Assembly (NCBI GenBank): GCA_037134755.1
Contig: JBAXLO010000052.1
Coordinates: 1-24,427, forward strand
Length of the DNA stretch: 24,427 bases
From: JBAXLO01 sp037134755
GTDB lineage: Bacteria; Bacteroidota; Bacteroidia; Bacteroidales; JACABE01
Direction of reading: 5' to 3'
This document shows positions 16,037 through 24,427 of the stretch, piece after piece. The notes beneath the pieces were generated by a model. The model searched no databases. It was not told the DNA's origin and saw nothing but the letters and a program-made list of their open reading frames with translations. Each line of letters begins with the position of its first letter. Position 1 is the first letter of the stretch. A program made the translations under genes and the position numbers.

Positions 16037-16457
16037 CCCCTTTTCAAACTATCGTGTACCCACAAGTATTTTAAAAATACAATTGTATTTGTTGCCTTTC
16101 GGCAGACATCAGCTCATTTACTCAACAAAACAAGATAAAAAAAACAATTCTAACAATATTTAAATTAGCATTATTTGAGCAATCCGCGAATCCACCACCA
16201 AAAATAAATAAATCAACGCATGTTTTACTCCCATCTCCTTTTAGGAGAGGGGTTGGGGGTGAGGTCTTTCGGGATGGCTTGGGTTGCCTTTGTTTTTTTA
16301 ATTGTAGTTTTGAAGTAAATGAGATGAAGTCTTGATCTTTTGTTACTTTTCCATCTAGGGAAAAGTAAATAATGTAAGAGAAAATGAACAACATAATAAC
16401 TAATCATGATTTTCTTTTTATTAAAAAGATGTGGGTACACAGTAGTTTAAAAAGCGG
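16037..16457. mobile_element. MITE-like element with 28-bp terminal inverted repeats
   Basis: The left end (16037-16064, ...AACTATCGTGTACCCACA) and the reverse complement of the right end (16430-16457, ...AACTACTGTGTACCCACA) agree at 24 of 28 positions, defining a 421-bp unit. Inside are a perfect 16-bp palindrome (AAATACAATTGTATTT, 16075-16090) and an LTPNPSPK-type repeat, but no transposase. I see no obvious target duplication at the borders. A non-autonomous mobile element, or a deletion remnant of an insertion sequence, fits best. Its family cannot be named from the ends alone. Confidence 0.55.
16225..16268 (-). repeat. LTPNPSPK-type intergenic repeat
   Basis: CTCCTTTTAGGAGAGG with the following GGTTGGGGGTGAGGT is the well-known dispersed repeat whose minus-strand translation reads DLTPNPSPK or SPPTPLLKG in many genomes. 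It forms a small hairpin (CTCCTTTTAGGAG). It lies inside the MITE-like element and explains the short spurious minus-strand frames there. Confidence 0.7.
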
Positions 16458-16695
16458 CTATAATAGAAGAAGTATAAATAAAGAAAAATTCAAATAAAAG
16501 AAAAATTCAGTTCATATATTATTTTTTATTCAATAGAAAATTACAGCTTCTTTTCAGAGAGTTGTGCTTAAAATAAAAATATTATTATCCTTTAATTCCT
16601 CTTTATTTAGCCAAGATCAGATTTTGAGTCTAAAAATCATTATATTACCCAGTAAATCAACTTTAATCCTTCTTTCCAGAACTTAGCTAAAGTTG
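16458..16695. other. AT-rich intergenic stretch, nothing recognised
   Basis: No gene or RNA that I can support. There are only A-rich direct echoes (AAAGAAAAATTCA twice near 16480-16510). Confidence 0.4.
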
Positions 16696-16742
16696 TCTTA
16701 AGAAATACTTAAGAGATATTTAACAAAATATTAACAAAATAT
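16696..16742. promoter_or_regulatory. Inverted and direct repeats upstream of the giant gene (possible operator)
   Basis: TCTTAAG (16696-16702) and CTTAAGA (16708-16714) form a perfect inverted pair with a 5-base loop. They are followed by two exact, abutting 11-bp copies of TAACAAAATAT (16721-16731 and 16732-16742). The placement just before the candidate promoter would suit a regulator site. Function is unproven. Confidence 0.35.
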
Positions 16743-16751
16743 TTTACATCC

Positions 16752-16785
16752 TTTGTGTTTTTGTATCTGAAAGTTTATATCTTTA
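16752..16785 (+). promoter_or_regulatory. Candidate promoter of the giant surface-protein gene
   Basis: TATCTTTA (16778-16785) matches TAnnTTTG at all but the last base. TTTG occurs upstream at 16752 and 16760, but neither gives the ideal spacing. If real, transcription would start near 16792 and give a leader of about 375 nucleotides. Confidence 0.3.
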
Positions 16786-16870
16786 CACATTCTTTTAGTA
16801 TGAATTTAATAAATTACATTGTATAAACAAATACAGCTAATTATGCGAAATTTAAACGAATTTTATCTAC

Positions 16871-16971
16871 CTTAAATGATAAATTTAAGGAAGAATAATT
16901 ATATAGGTGATAACAACAAATATCTTATTTGTTGGTTATATCTGTTGAGAATCAATTTATATAATTATTCT
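16871..16971 (+). other. Nested inverted repeats in the presumed leader of the giant gene
   Basis: Three inverted pairs lie close together. The first is CTTAAAT/ATTTAAG (16871-16889). The second is a perfect 14-bp pair, AGAATAATTATATA (16892-16905) with TATATAATTATTCT (16958-16971). Inside it is ATAACAACAAAT (16910-16921) with ATTTGTTGGTTAT (16927-16939), which pair with one bulge around a 5-base loop. As RNA this would be a long stem enclosing a hairpin. It could be a leader structure; I recognise no known riboswitch class. Confidence 0.45.
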
Positions 16972-17165
16972 ATGCGTATTTATTAATAAAAAACAGTAAA
17001 ATAAATTAAAACAATAAAAACAGCAAAATATGAATCAAAATAACGATTTGCCTCCTTAGATGGATTATGTAAATTTGATGATCTACCTTGATAATAATTG
17101 ATGATGTATATATAAACGTAATATAAATTAAATTGTATAATTAAATAAATTAAATGTCTTTATTT

Positions 17166-20100
17166 ATGAAAAAATTTTTTACTTTACTAATAGTAACGAT
17201 CTTACTATTAATTTCAGGTCTGAACCTAAAAGCACAGACATTGCAAAACATTCCTTGTACTGGATATAATGCCGATGTTGTTGCAAATGGTGCTGGGACA
17301 GGTTCATCAACAAATGCTGACGTTGATGGTGTTGCCTGGGTATTTGTTGCTAATGACTTTGCACCTTCGGGTACAGTATGCTCAACAACTAATTGTTGGC
17401 CTTCTAACAATAAGGTAACAAGTCTTATTTCACCCAATCCGGTTTTTACTTTACAGGCTCCTACTGTAAATAATTCTTTAAGATTAGCTGGTACTAATTC
17501 GGGTACACTTACTCTACCTACACATGTAGCTGCTACCAATTTGTATTTTCTTGCAACTGGTGGTAGTGGTGCATGTACCTTCTCTGATACTATTTTCTTT
17601 ACAGATGGTACTTTTCAGGTAAATACTGGTTTATCAGCTGCAGACTGGTGTTCTGCTTCTTCTCCAGCAACTGCTGTATTTTATAGAATTCAAACAACTA
17701 ATTATGCTTCTTGTACAGGAGGTACATGTCAATATATGTATCAATCTACAGTAGCAATAGCTGCCGGAAATCAATCTAAATTAATATCTTCAATAAAATT
17801 TAATAATACTGGTGCAGTACTTAATGTATTTGCTGTTGCCGGTACTGTCTTTGCTCCTTGTGCAGCACCTGCTTCAGCACCTACTGCAATAAACTTAGTT
17901 CCCGGTCCAAGTATATCTATTACCGGTTCTTTTACTGCTTCAACTGCTTTTCCTGCTGTTGATCACTATTTAATATTAAGAAGCACTTCTGCAACTCCTC
18001 CCAATCAGCCTGTTAATGGAACTACTTATACTGTTGGTGATGTTTCTCTTGGAGCTACAGTTGTGGCTTATCAAACTACAACAACTATTAGTGATGCTGG
18101 TCCTTTAACTGCCAACACACAATATTATTATTATATATATTCTACATACGGTACATGTACTGGAACAGGTACTGCTCCTTATTATAATACTACTCCACTT
18201 ACAGGTAGTGCAACTACATTACTACCCATGTCAGGAATTTATACTATTGATAACACACAACCAACAGCTGGTACAAATTTTAATACTTTTACTGCTGCAG
18301 TTAATACTCTTAATTCTATAGGTATTGGTGGTCCTGTTACTTTTAACGTAACAGCTGGTCAAACATTTCCAATAACTTGTAGCACTACTGCCGGTTCAAA
18401 TTACGGTATCAAAGTTACTACAAGTGGTACAGCTGCTAATCCAATTATCTTTCAAAAATATGGTTCTGGTACTAATCCTGTATTAAGTGTTTCGGGTTCC
18501 TCCGGATTAACAAATGACGTTGGTGTATGGTTATCTGCTGTTTCATATATTACTTTTGATGGGATAGATGTAACTGATCCTGCTGCAACCAAATATCTGG
18601 ATCTTGGTTATTACTTAACTGGTGCAGCTACTGTTGGATGTACCTATAATACAATTAAAAACTGTAATGTTACTCTAAGTAATGTTAGCACAAATACTAA
18701 TCCTACTGCTATATATATGACTTCAGCAGCAACATCAGCTACAGGTAGAAATATTTATAATAAATTTTATAATAATACTATCAGTAATTCATTCTGGGGA
18801 TATAAATTTGTAGGTGTAACAGGGTTTTATGATGTAAGAAACGAAATTGGAAATGTAAATGGTGGAAGAAGCGTTGTTAAGAATCTTGGATATGCCGGAG
18901 CAATTACTGCTCATGGTCTTGATATGGCATTTCAAGATAGTCTTCAATTCTTCAATACTTTAATTGATAGTTTAAGATCTACTAATGGTAGTCCTTATTT
19001 AGCAGGGGTACATTTCCCAAGTGCATGTTCTAACTATAATATTTATGGCGATACTATTCAGAATCTCATAGGTACTGAAAATTACGGTATCAACTTAGCA
19101 GGTGCATTGACAGGAGTTAACTATGTACATAATGTTATTGTGAGAAATTTTTGGGCAACTGGCGGGAATATTTCTATGTTCAGACATGCAGCCGCTGAAA
19201 GTGGTACCTTATATTTTTATAATAATGTATTTACAAATATAAATACTACTGGTGGTGGAATTGAAGGATTTTATACAAATTCAGCAGGTACCTATTATGT
19301 ATATAATAATCAATTTTATAATATAAACAGTACCTTTACTTCACTTGTTGAAGCTATTTTTGTTGCTAGTACTTCTGTTGATTATATTTATAACAACTAC
19401 ATATCTGATTTAAACTGTCCGGCAGGTACAGCAGCTACTACATCATGTAATGGTATTCAGATAGGTAGCACTACTACAGCTAAAGTATATTACAATACAG
19501 TTTATTTGAAGTACACTTCTACAGCTTCAACTAATGCGTCAATATGTTTATATGCCGTTGCAACACCTACCAATTTGGATATGCGGAATAATATATTTGT
19601 CAACAAATGTGATATGACCATTGGTACTCGTGCTGTAGCTTTTATGTGGCCATCAGCTACCTATACAGCTATTGCAAGTACTACTAATAATAATATATAT
19701 TATGCAATGGGAAATCCATATAACAAGAATTTTCTTTTCTATAATGGCACAACTGCCTATTCAACTTTAGCTGCATATAAAGCAGCAGCTGTTACTTTTG
19801 ATCAACAATCTTATAGTGAAGATGTCCCATTTTTAAATACTACTACAAAACCTTATAATCTGCGTATTAATCCAGCTTTGGCTACTTATGCTGAAAGTGG
19901 TGGTTCTGTAATAGCTACACCTGCAATTACTACTGACTTTGATGGTAATCTTCGTCCCGGTAATGGTTCTAATTATACCGGTACAGGATCAGCTCCAGAT
20001 ATAGGTGCAAGCGAGTTTGATGATGTCCCTTATTGGGCACCTTGTGTTGCTCCTGCTAATCCTCCAACTAATTTATCTGTTACAGGATCTACTAATACTG

Positions 20101-23100
20101 CTATAATTAATTTTAATGCTTCCTCTACAACAACTCCAAATGTTGGCGCTGCTGCTGATCATTATTTGATATTAAGAAGTACATCAGCAACTGCTCCTAT
20201 AAATACTCCGGTTAACGGAACTCTTTACCTAGCAAAAGATATTACTTCATTTCAGAGTGATGGTGATACTGTATTAGCCTATATTGAATGCAATACAGGT
20301 ACACAGGTATATCTTGATTCATTTAATTTGCATCTTAGCACACAATATTATTATTATATATATGCTGCAAATTCTATTTGTCAAACAACTCCTCAATATA
20401 ATACTACTCCACTCATAGTTAATATGGGTACTGCATGTCCTGCTCCTACAGCAGCTGCAACTACTTTAATTTTAACTTCACCAAGTGCTACTCATTTGAG
20501 TGGTTCTTTTACTGCATCAGCTAGTGCAGATCATTATTTGATTTATCGTAGTACTTCATCTACCTTTAGTGCAGTATTGCCATCCAACGGAGTTACATAT
20601 GCTATTGGTAGCATTTTAGGTTCCGGAACAACTGCAGATACATTAGTTGCTTATCAAACAGGAGTAACATTTACTGATCCTGCAACGCTTATTCCTACTT
20701 TACAATATTATTATTATGTAATAGCAGCTAATTCATCATGTCTAAGTGGTGTACCTGCCTATTATACATCAACCATACTTTCAGGAGGTTCGTATCCTAC
20801 ACCTTGTGTTGCTCCTATAAATCAGCCGGTATGTTTAGTTTTAACACCGGGTGCTCTTTCAATTTCAGGTTCATTTACAGCTCCCACAACAGGAGCTCCA
20901 GATCATTATCTGATAGTTAGAAGTGGAAGTAGTAATCCTACTCCACCTATTAATGGAGTTAACTACACTACTGTAGGGCAAGTTATCACTGGTGCAGGGA
21001 GTAATGATACTGTAGTAGCATATCAAACAACTACAAGTTTTACAGCTTCAAGTTTGATTTCAGGAGTTACTTACTATTTTTATGTATATGCTGCTAACTC
21101 TACAAATTGCGCAGGTCCACTTTACTTACTTACATCACCTCTTACGGGTGTTGCAACGCCTGCTTTAACAGCTAATACTTCTTGGGTTTGCCCAGCAGGT
21201 GTAACATCTGTTTCAGTTCAAGCCTGGGGAGCAGGTGGAGCTGGTGGAAATTTAACAACAGCTAATTCCGGTGCATTAAGATGCGGTGGAGGAGGCGGTG
21301 GTGCATATGCATCCGGTATACTTACTGTTACTCCAAATACTTCTTATTCTGTTGTTATAGGTGCTGCCGGTGTTGGTAACTCTGGTAACACAGTTGCACA
21401 AGCTACAGGAGGTAATACAATATTTGGTAGTAACTTAGTTGTAGCTGCAGGTGGAGCTGGAGTTGGTGCAAATACAACTGCAGGAGCTTCAGGTGGTTTA
21501 GCAACTGCATGTACAGGTAATCTTGTTAATAGAAACGGTGGAAACGGTGGAACTTCATCAGGTTCTTATGCCGGTGCCGGAGGTGGTGCCGGAGGTACAA
21601 CTGCAGTAGGTGGTAATGGTGGTACTTATACAACTACAGGTGCAGGTGGTGCTAGTAATCCAAGTTCAGGTACCGGTGGTGCTGGTAAATATGCTTCTAC
21701 TGGTGGTGCTGGAACAGCAGGATCTAATTATGGTGGTGCTGGAGGTGGAGCCGGTAGATCTACTGGTACAACTACTTATGCTGGAGGAGCTGGAACTCCT
21801 GGTTATGCTATTATTTCCATTAATCCTACAGCTGTACCTACTTCTATTGCTTTAATTCCTGCTTCTACATCAATTACAGGATCTTTTACTGGAGCTAATT
21901 ACGCAACTAATTATTTAATAGTTAAAAATACTACCGGTGTTGCTCCTACTGCTACTCCGGTTAATGGAACAACATATTCAAGTGGTACACCTTTGACAGG
22001 AAGTACTTTTGTTTCTTATGTTTCAAGTACATCATTTACTGATGCAAGTTTAACTCCAAATGTGCATTATTATTATTATATATATACTGCTAAAGCCTTA
22101 CCATTAAGTGGAGGTTATGTTTATGTAACTACACCACTTACTGGGGATGTGACAACAGCCTGTGCTGCTCCTACTGCACAACCTACAGCCTTAAACTTTA
22201 CTCCAGGCGCTACTTCTATGTCAGCTACTTTTACAGCTTCAGCTAGTGCTGATAATTATCTAATAGTAAGGAGTACTTCAAGTTCACTAAGTGCATCACC
22301 TGTTGTTGGAACAACATATAGTGCCGGCACTTTGTTAGGAGGTGGAACTGTTATTTCTTATCAGTCAAGCAATTCATTTACCGACAATGGACCACTTACA
22401 GCAGGTGTACTTTATTATTATTATATTTTTGCTGCTAATTCAACTTGTACTAGTGGTTTAGTTAGTTATCTGACCACATCTCCGCTTACAGGAAATACTT
22501 ACACTTTATGTATTGCTCCAACAAATCAACCGACAGCTTTAAATTTAACTCCAACAGCATTAACTGTTTCAGGTGCTTTTACTGCATCAGTTGGTGGTGC
22601 CGATCATTACTTAGTAATTCGAAGCACATCAAATACACTTAGTGCAAATCCTGTTAATGGTACAAGTTATACAGCAGGTACTTCGTTGGGAGGTGGAACA
22701 GTTGTTGCTTATCAGACAGGTATCACTTATAACGATATAAATCTGACAGCTAATACAAATTATTATTATTATATTTTTGCTGCAAATTCTACTATATGCT
22801 CAGGTGGACCTACTTATTTAAATACAACTCCACTTGTAAATAATACTACAACATTATGTGGCATACCAGCTGCACAACCAACAGTTTTAACATTAAATCC
22901 AAGTACTTATTCTGTTTCAGGCTCTTTTATAGCTTCACTCAGTACTGATAATTATTTGATATTACGTAGTACTTCAAGCACATTTAGTTCTGCATTACCG
23001 GTTAATGGAACTACTTATTTGCCTGGTGATATTTTAGGAGGATTAGATACTGTTGTCGCATTCCAACCAGGTACAACTTTTAATGATATACAACTTAATT

Positions 23101-24427
23101 CAAGTACAATATATTATTATTTTGTTTTTGCAACTAATGCAACATGTGCAGGAGGACCTATTTATTTAACAAACGCTCCACTTACAACTTATGTATCTAC
23201 TTTATCTAATGTTCCATGTGTTGCTCCAGCAAATGCACCAAGTGCATTATCATTAGTTCCTGCTGCTACAAGTATGGGTATTAGTTTTACAGCTGCAGCC
23301 GGTGGTGCCGATTTTTACCTATTAATAAGAAGTTTATCAAGTACACTTAGTGCAACACCAGCTAATGGAACAAATTATGCTACCGGTGCTTCATTAGGTG
23401 GAGGTACTGTTATTTCACATCAGTTGGGTTTAACATATACTGATAATGCACTTAGTTCAGGTAATCTTTATTACTATTATATTTATTCTTATAATGCAGT
23501 TTGTGTTGATGGTCCAATTTATTCAGCAAGCTACCTAACAGGTAGTAGTTACACTACTTGTGTTGCTCCTACAGCACAACCTACATTATTAACCTTTACT
23601 CCTGCTGTTTCATCTGTTTCAGGTATATTTACAGCTTCAGCAAGTGCAGACCACTACTTAATAGTAAGAAGTACTGCAAGTACACTTAGTGCAACTCCGG
23701 TAGCTTTAACTACATACACAGCCGGAACTTCATTAGGAGGCGGTACTGTTGTAGCTTATCAAACAGGAACAACATTTAATGATAATGGTCCACTTACTAC
23801 AGCTACACTTTATTATTATTTTGTTTTTGCTTCTAATAATATATGTGTAAACGGACCACTCTATAAAACTACTACACCTCTTACAAGCAGTACCTATACT
23901 CTATGTCCTGCACCTGCTAATCAACCTACTAATTTAGCTATTACAGCAAGTGGTAGTACTGCTTCAGGTTCGTTCATAGCATCTACAGGATCTCCTGCTG
24001 CTGACCATTATCTAATTGTAAGGAATACTACAGGTATTCTTCCTACAATCCCAAGTAATGGCGTTACCTATTCATCAGGTATTCAGTTAACAGGAAGCAC
24101 ATTTATTGCTTATCAAACAACAACAACTTTATCAGATGCAACTTTATCTGCAGGTACAACCTATTTTTATTATATCTATGCTGCTAATTCAAATAATTGT
24201 TCAGGCGGACCAATTTATGCAACTGCAGCACCAATAATAGGTAATGTTGTTCCTTCATCTGCTACAACCCTTACAACATCCGGTTCGTATACAGTTCCTA
24301 CAGGTGTTACTTCTATTACTGTTTACGCCTTTGGCGGCGGCGGCGGCGGCGGCGGCGGTTACGGTAGTTGTAGTTATGACGGAAATGGCGGCGGCGGCGG
24401 CGGCGGCGGCTCTGCACAAAGTATTCT
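17166..24427 (+). CDS. Giant exported surface protein: beta-helix, 11 FN3-like modules, two glycine-rich domains (3' end beyond window)
   Basis: The frame stays open for at least 2420 codons to the window edge. I chose the ATG at 17166 because it gives a clean signal peptide (MKKFFTLLIVTILLLISGLNLKA, cut before QT); 17154 (MSLF...) is an in-frame alternative. Domains: N-terminal beta domain (about 25-230); FN3-like module 1 (232-352); right-handed beta-helix (about 358-955, from SGIYTIDNTQPT to DIGASEF); modules 2-4 (960-1330); glycine-rich domain 1 (about 1332-1556); modules 5-11 (about 1557-2365); glycine-rich domain 2 onward. Modules share ADHYLIxRSTS and YYYYIFAANS. Composition is very Thr/Ser/Gly/Ala/Tyr-rich and poor in charge, typical of secreted adhesins. 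Export by the type IX system is likely, but the C-terminal sorting domain is not in the window. Confidence 0.9.
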   Translation, partial: MKKFFTLLIVTILLLISGLNLKAQTLQNIPCTGYNADVVANGAGTGSSTNADVDGVAWVFVANDFAPSGTVCSTTNCWPSNNKVTSLISPNPVFTLQAPTVNNSLRLAGTNSGTLTLPTHVAATNLYFLATGGSGACTFSDTIFFTDGTFQVNTGLSAADWCSASSPATAVFYRIQTTNYASCTGGTCQYMYQSTVAIAAGNQSKLISSIKFNNTGAVLNVFAVAGTVFAPCAAPASAPTAINLVPGPSISITGSFTASTAFPAVDHYLILRSTSATPPNQPVNGTTYTVGDVSLGATVVAYQTTTTISDAGPLTANTQYYYYIYSTYGTCTGTGTAPYYNTTPLTGSATTLLPMSGIYTIDNTQPTAGTNFNTFTAAVNTLNSIGIGGPVTFNVTAGQTFPITCSTTAGSNYGIKVTTSGTAANPIIFQKYGSGTNPVLSVSGSSGLTNDVGVWLSAVSYITFDGIDVTDPAATKYLDLGYYLTGAATVGCTYNTIKNCNVTLSNVSTNTNPTAIYMTSAATSATGRNIYNKFYNNTISNSFWGYKFVGVTGFYDVRNEIGNVNGGRSVVKNLGYAGAITAHGLDMAFQDSLQFFNTLIDSLRSTNGSPYLAGVHFPSACSNYNIYGDTIQNLIGTENYGINLAGALTGVNYVHNVIVRNFWATGGNISMFRHAAAESGTLYFYNNVFTNINTTGGGIEGFYTNSAGTYYVYNNQFYNINSTFTSLVEAIFVASTSVDYIYNNYISDLNCPAGTAATTSCNGIQIGSTTTAKVYYNTVYLKYTSTASTNASICLYAVATPTNLDMRNNIFVNKCDMTIGTRAVAFMWPSATYTAIASTTNNNIYYAMGNPYNKNFLFYNGTTAYSTLAAYKAAAVTFDQQSYSEDVPFLNTTTKPYNLRINPALATYAESGGSVIATPAITTDFDGNLRPGNGSNYTGTGSAPDIGASEFDDVPYWAPCVAPANPPTNLSVTGSTNTAIINFNASSTTTPNVGAAADHYLILRSTSATAPINTPVNGTLYLAKDITSFQSDGDTVLAYIECNTGTQVYLDSFNLHLSTQYYYYIYAANSICQTTPQYNTTPLIVNMGTACPAPTAAATTLILTSPSATHLSGSFTASASADHYLIYRSTSSTFSAVLPSNGVTYAIGSILGSGTTADTLVAYQTGVTFTDPATLIPTLQYYYYVIAANSSCLSGVPAYYTSTILSGGSYPTPCVAPINQPVCLVLTPGALSISGSFTAPTTGAPDHYLIVRSGSSNPTPPINGVNYTTVGQVITGAGSNDTVVAYQTTTSFTASSLISGVTYYFYVYAANSTNCAGPLYLLTSPLTGVATPALTANTSWVCPAGVTSVSVQAWGAGGAGGNLTTANSGALRCGGGGGGAYASGILTVTPNTSYSVVIGAAGVGNSGNTVAQATGGNTIFGSNLVVAAGGAGVGANTTAGASGGLATACTGNLVNRNGGNGGTSSGSYAGAGGGAGGTTAVGGNGGTYTTTGAGGASNPSSGTGGAGKYASTGGAGTAGSNYGGAGGGAGRSTGTTTYAGGAGTPGYAIISINPTAVPTSIALIPASTSITGSFTGANYATNYLIVKNTTGVAPTATPVNGTTYSSGTPLTGSTFVSYVSSTSFTDASLTPNVHYYYYIYTAKALPLSGGYVYVTTPLTGDVTTACAAPTAQPTALNFTPGATSMSATFTASASADNYLIVRSTSSSLSASPVVGTTYSAGTLLGGGTVISYQSSNSFTDNGPLTAGVLYYYYIFAANSTCTSGLVSYLTTSPLTGNTYTLCIAPTNQPTALNLTPTALTVSGAFTASVGGADHYLVIRSTSNTLSANPVNGTSYTAGTSLGGGTVVAYQTGITYNDINLTANTNYYYYIFAANSTICSGGPTYLNTTPLVNNTTTLCGIPAAQPTVLTLNPSTYSVSGSFIASLSTDNYLILRSTSSTFSSALPVNGTTYLPGDILGGLDTVVAFQPGTTFNDIQLNSSTIYYYFVFATNATCAGGPIYLTNAPLTTYVSTLSNVPCVAPANAPSALSLVPAATSMGISFTAAAGGADFYLLIRSLSSTLSATPANGTNYATGASLGGGTVISHQLGLTYTDNALSSGNLYYYYIYSYNAVCVDGPIYSASYLTGSSYTTCVAPTAQPTLLTFTPAVSSVSGIFTASASADHYLIVRSTASTLSATPVALTTYTAGTSLGGGTVVAYQTGTTFNDNGPLTTATLYYYFVFASNNICVNGPLYKTTTPLTSSTYTLCPAPANQPTNLAITASGSTASGSFIASTGSPAADHYLIVRNTTGILPTIPSNGVTYSSGIQLTGSTFIAYQTTTTLSDATLSAGTTYFYYIYAANSNNCSGGPIYATAAPIIGNVVPSSATTLTTSGSYTVPTGVTSITVYAFGGGGGGGGGYGSCSYDGNGGGGGGGGSAQSI
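20043..21150 (+). repeat. FN3-like modules 2-4 of the giant protein
   Basis: Three consecutive modules begin at the Cys codons 20043, 20436 and 20805 (residues 960, 1091, 1214), each opening C[VP]AP and carrying ADHYLI.R and YYYY[IV].AANS near the end. They are longer and more divergent than modules 6-11. Confidence 0.8.
21160..21831 (+). other. Glycine-rich domain 1 of the giant protein
   Basis: About 225 residues start TANTSWVCPAGVTSVSVQAWGAGGAGG and continue with GGGGGGAYASG and many GGAG/GGTG turns, ending PGYAIISI. This matches the glycine-rich beta domain found in exported Bacteroidota proteins. Glycine codons here are mostly GGT and GGA. Confidence 0.8.
21834..24265 (+). repeat. FN3-like modules 5-11 of the giant protein
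   Basis: Module 5 starts near residue 1557. Modules 6-11 start at Cys codons 22161, 22509, 22857, 23217, 23559 and 23904 (residues 1666, 1782, 1898, 2018, 2132, 2247), so the spacing is 116, 116, 120, 114 and 115 residues. Shared landmarks are QPT.L...P at the start, SADHYLIVRSTSSTLSA, LGGGTV[VI][AS]YQ and LYYYY[IF]FAANSTC. Confidence 0.85.
24333..24410 (+). repeat. Two (GGC)8 codon runs in glycine-rich domain 2
   Basis: GGC is repeated eight times at 24333-24356 (then GGT) and eight times at 24387-24410, both in frame as poly-glycine. Elsewhere this gene uses GGT and GGA for glycine, so these G+C-pure runs stand out sharply from their AT-rich context. Confidence 0.95.

Noticed and set aside
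16122..16440. Two overlapping short minus-strand frames (90 and 71 codons)
   Set aside because: They read through the LTPNPSPK-type dispersed repeat inside the MITE-like element, and neither looks like a protein family.
17150..17539. Minus-strand 129-codon frame
   Set aside because: It is antisense to the signal peptide and N-terminal domain of the giant gene, whose frame is clearly coding.
21610..21855. Plus-strand 81-codon Leu/Val-rich frame
   Set aside because: It is an off-frame reading of glycine-rich domain 1 (GGT and GCT codons shifted).

Overview
The window looks like the chromosome of an AT-rich Bacteroidota, roughly 30% G+C by eye. The evidence is a BatA-type double-membrane-segment protein, promoter -7 boxes of the form TAnnTTTG, starts without clear Shine-Dalgarno sequences, a giant repeat-built exported protein, and debris of dispersed intergenic repeats typical of the phylum (one translates as LTPNPSPK). 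I see no rRNA, tRNA or CRISPR.

Left part (1-6162, all minus strand). A BatA/VWA-like membrane protein runs off the left edge. It is followed by a UPF0175/DUF3368 antitoxin-toxin pair separated by one base, a YdeI-like protein, and two unrecognised genes of 100 and 242 codons. Upstream of the 242-codon gene is a degenerate tandem array with an exact 21-bp period (clear from 4871 to 5101, fading to about 5270). A membrane-anchored J-domain protein follows.

Middle (6263-15188, all plus strand). trmD is transcribed divergently from the J-domain gene. Then come four tandem paralogues (620, 625, 635 and 777 aa) of a TMTC-like polytopic GT-C glycosyltransferase with C-terminal TPRs, 34-75 bp apart and probably one transcription unit. 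The paralogues are mosaic: different segments pair different copies. The fourth has gained about four TPRs.

Right part (15189-24427). A stretch of about 2 kb without protein genes holds a G+C-rich repeat fragment, a second 21-bp-period array (15541-15771), a short hairpin, a 421-bp MITE-like element with 28-bp inverted ends, and a possible long structured leader. The rest is one open frame (17166 to the window end, at least 2420 codons). It encodes an exported, Thr/Ser/Gly/Tyr-rich surface protein: signal peptide, N-terminal domain, one FN3-like module, a right-handed beta-helix, ten more FN3-like modules and two glycine-rich domains, the second containing two (GGC)8 codon runs.

Functional reading (inference): the GT-C/TPR cluster could glycosylate envelope or exported proteins, and the Ser/Thr-rich giant next to it is a natural candidate substrate. 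The least explained signal is the pair of non-identical 21-bp-period arrays, which share a period but barely a sequence.
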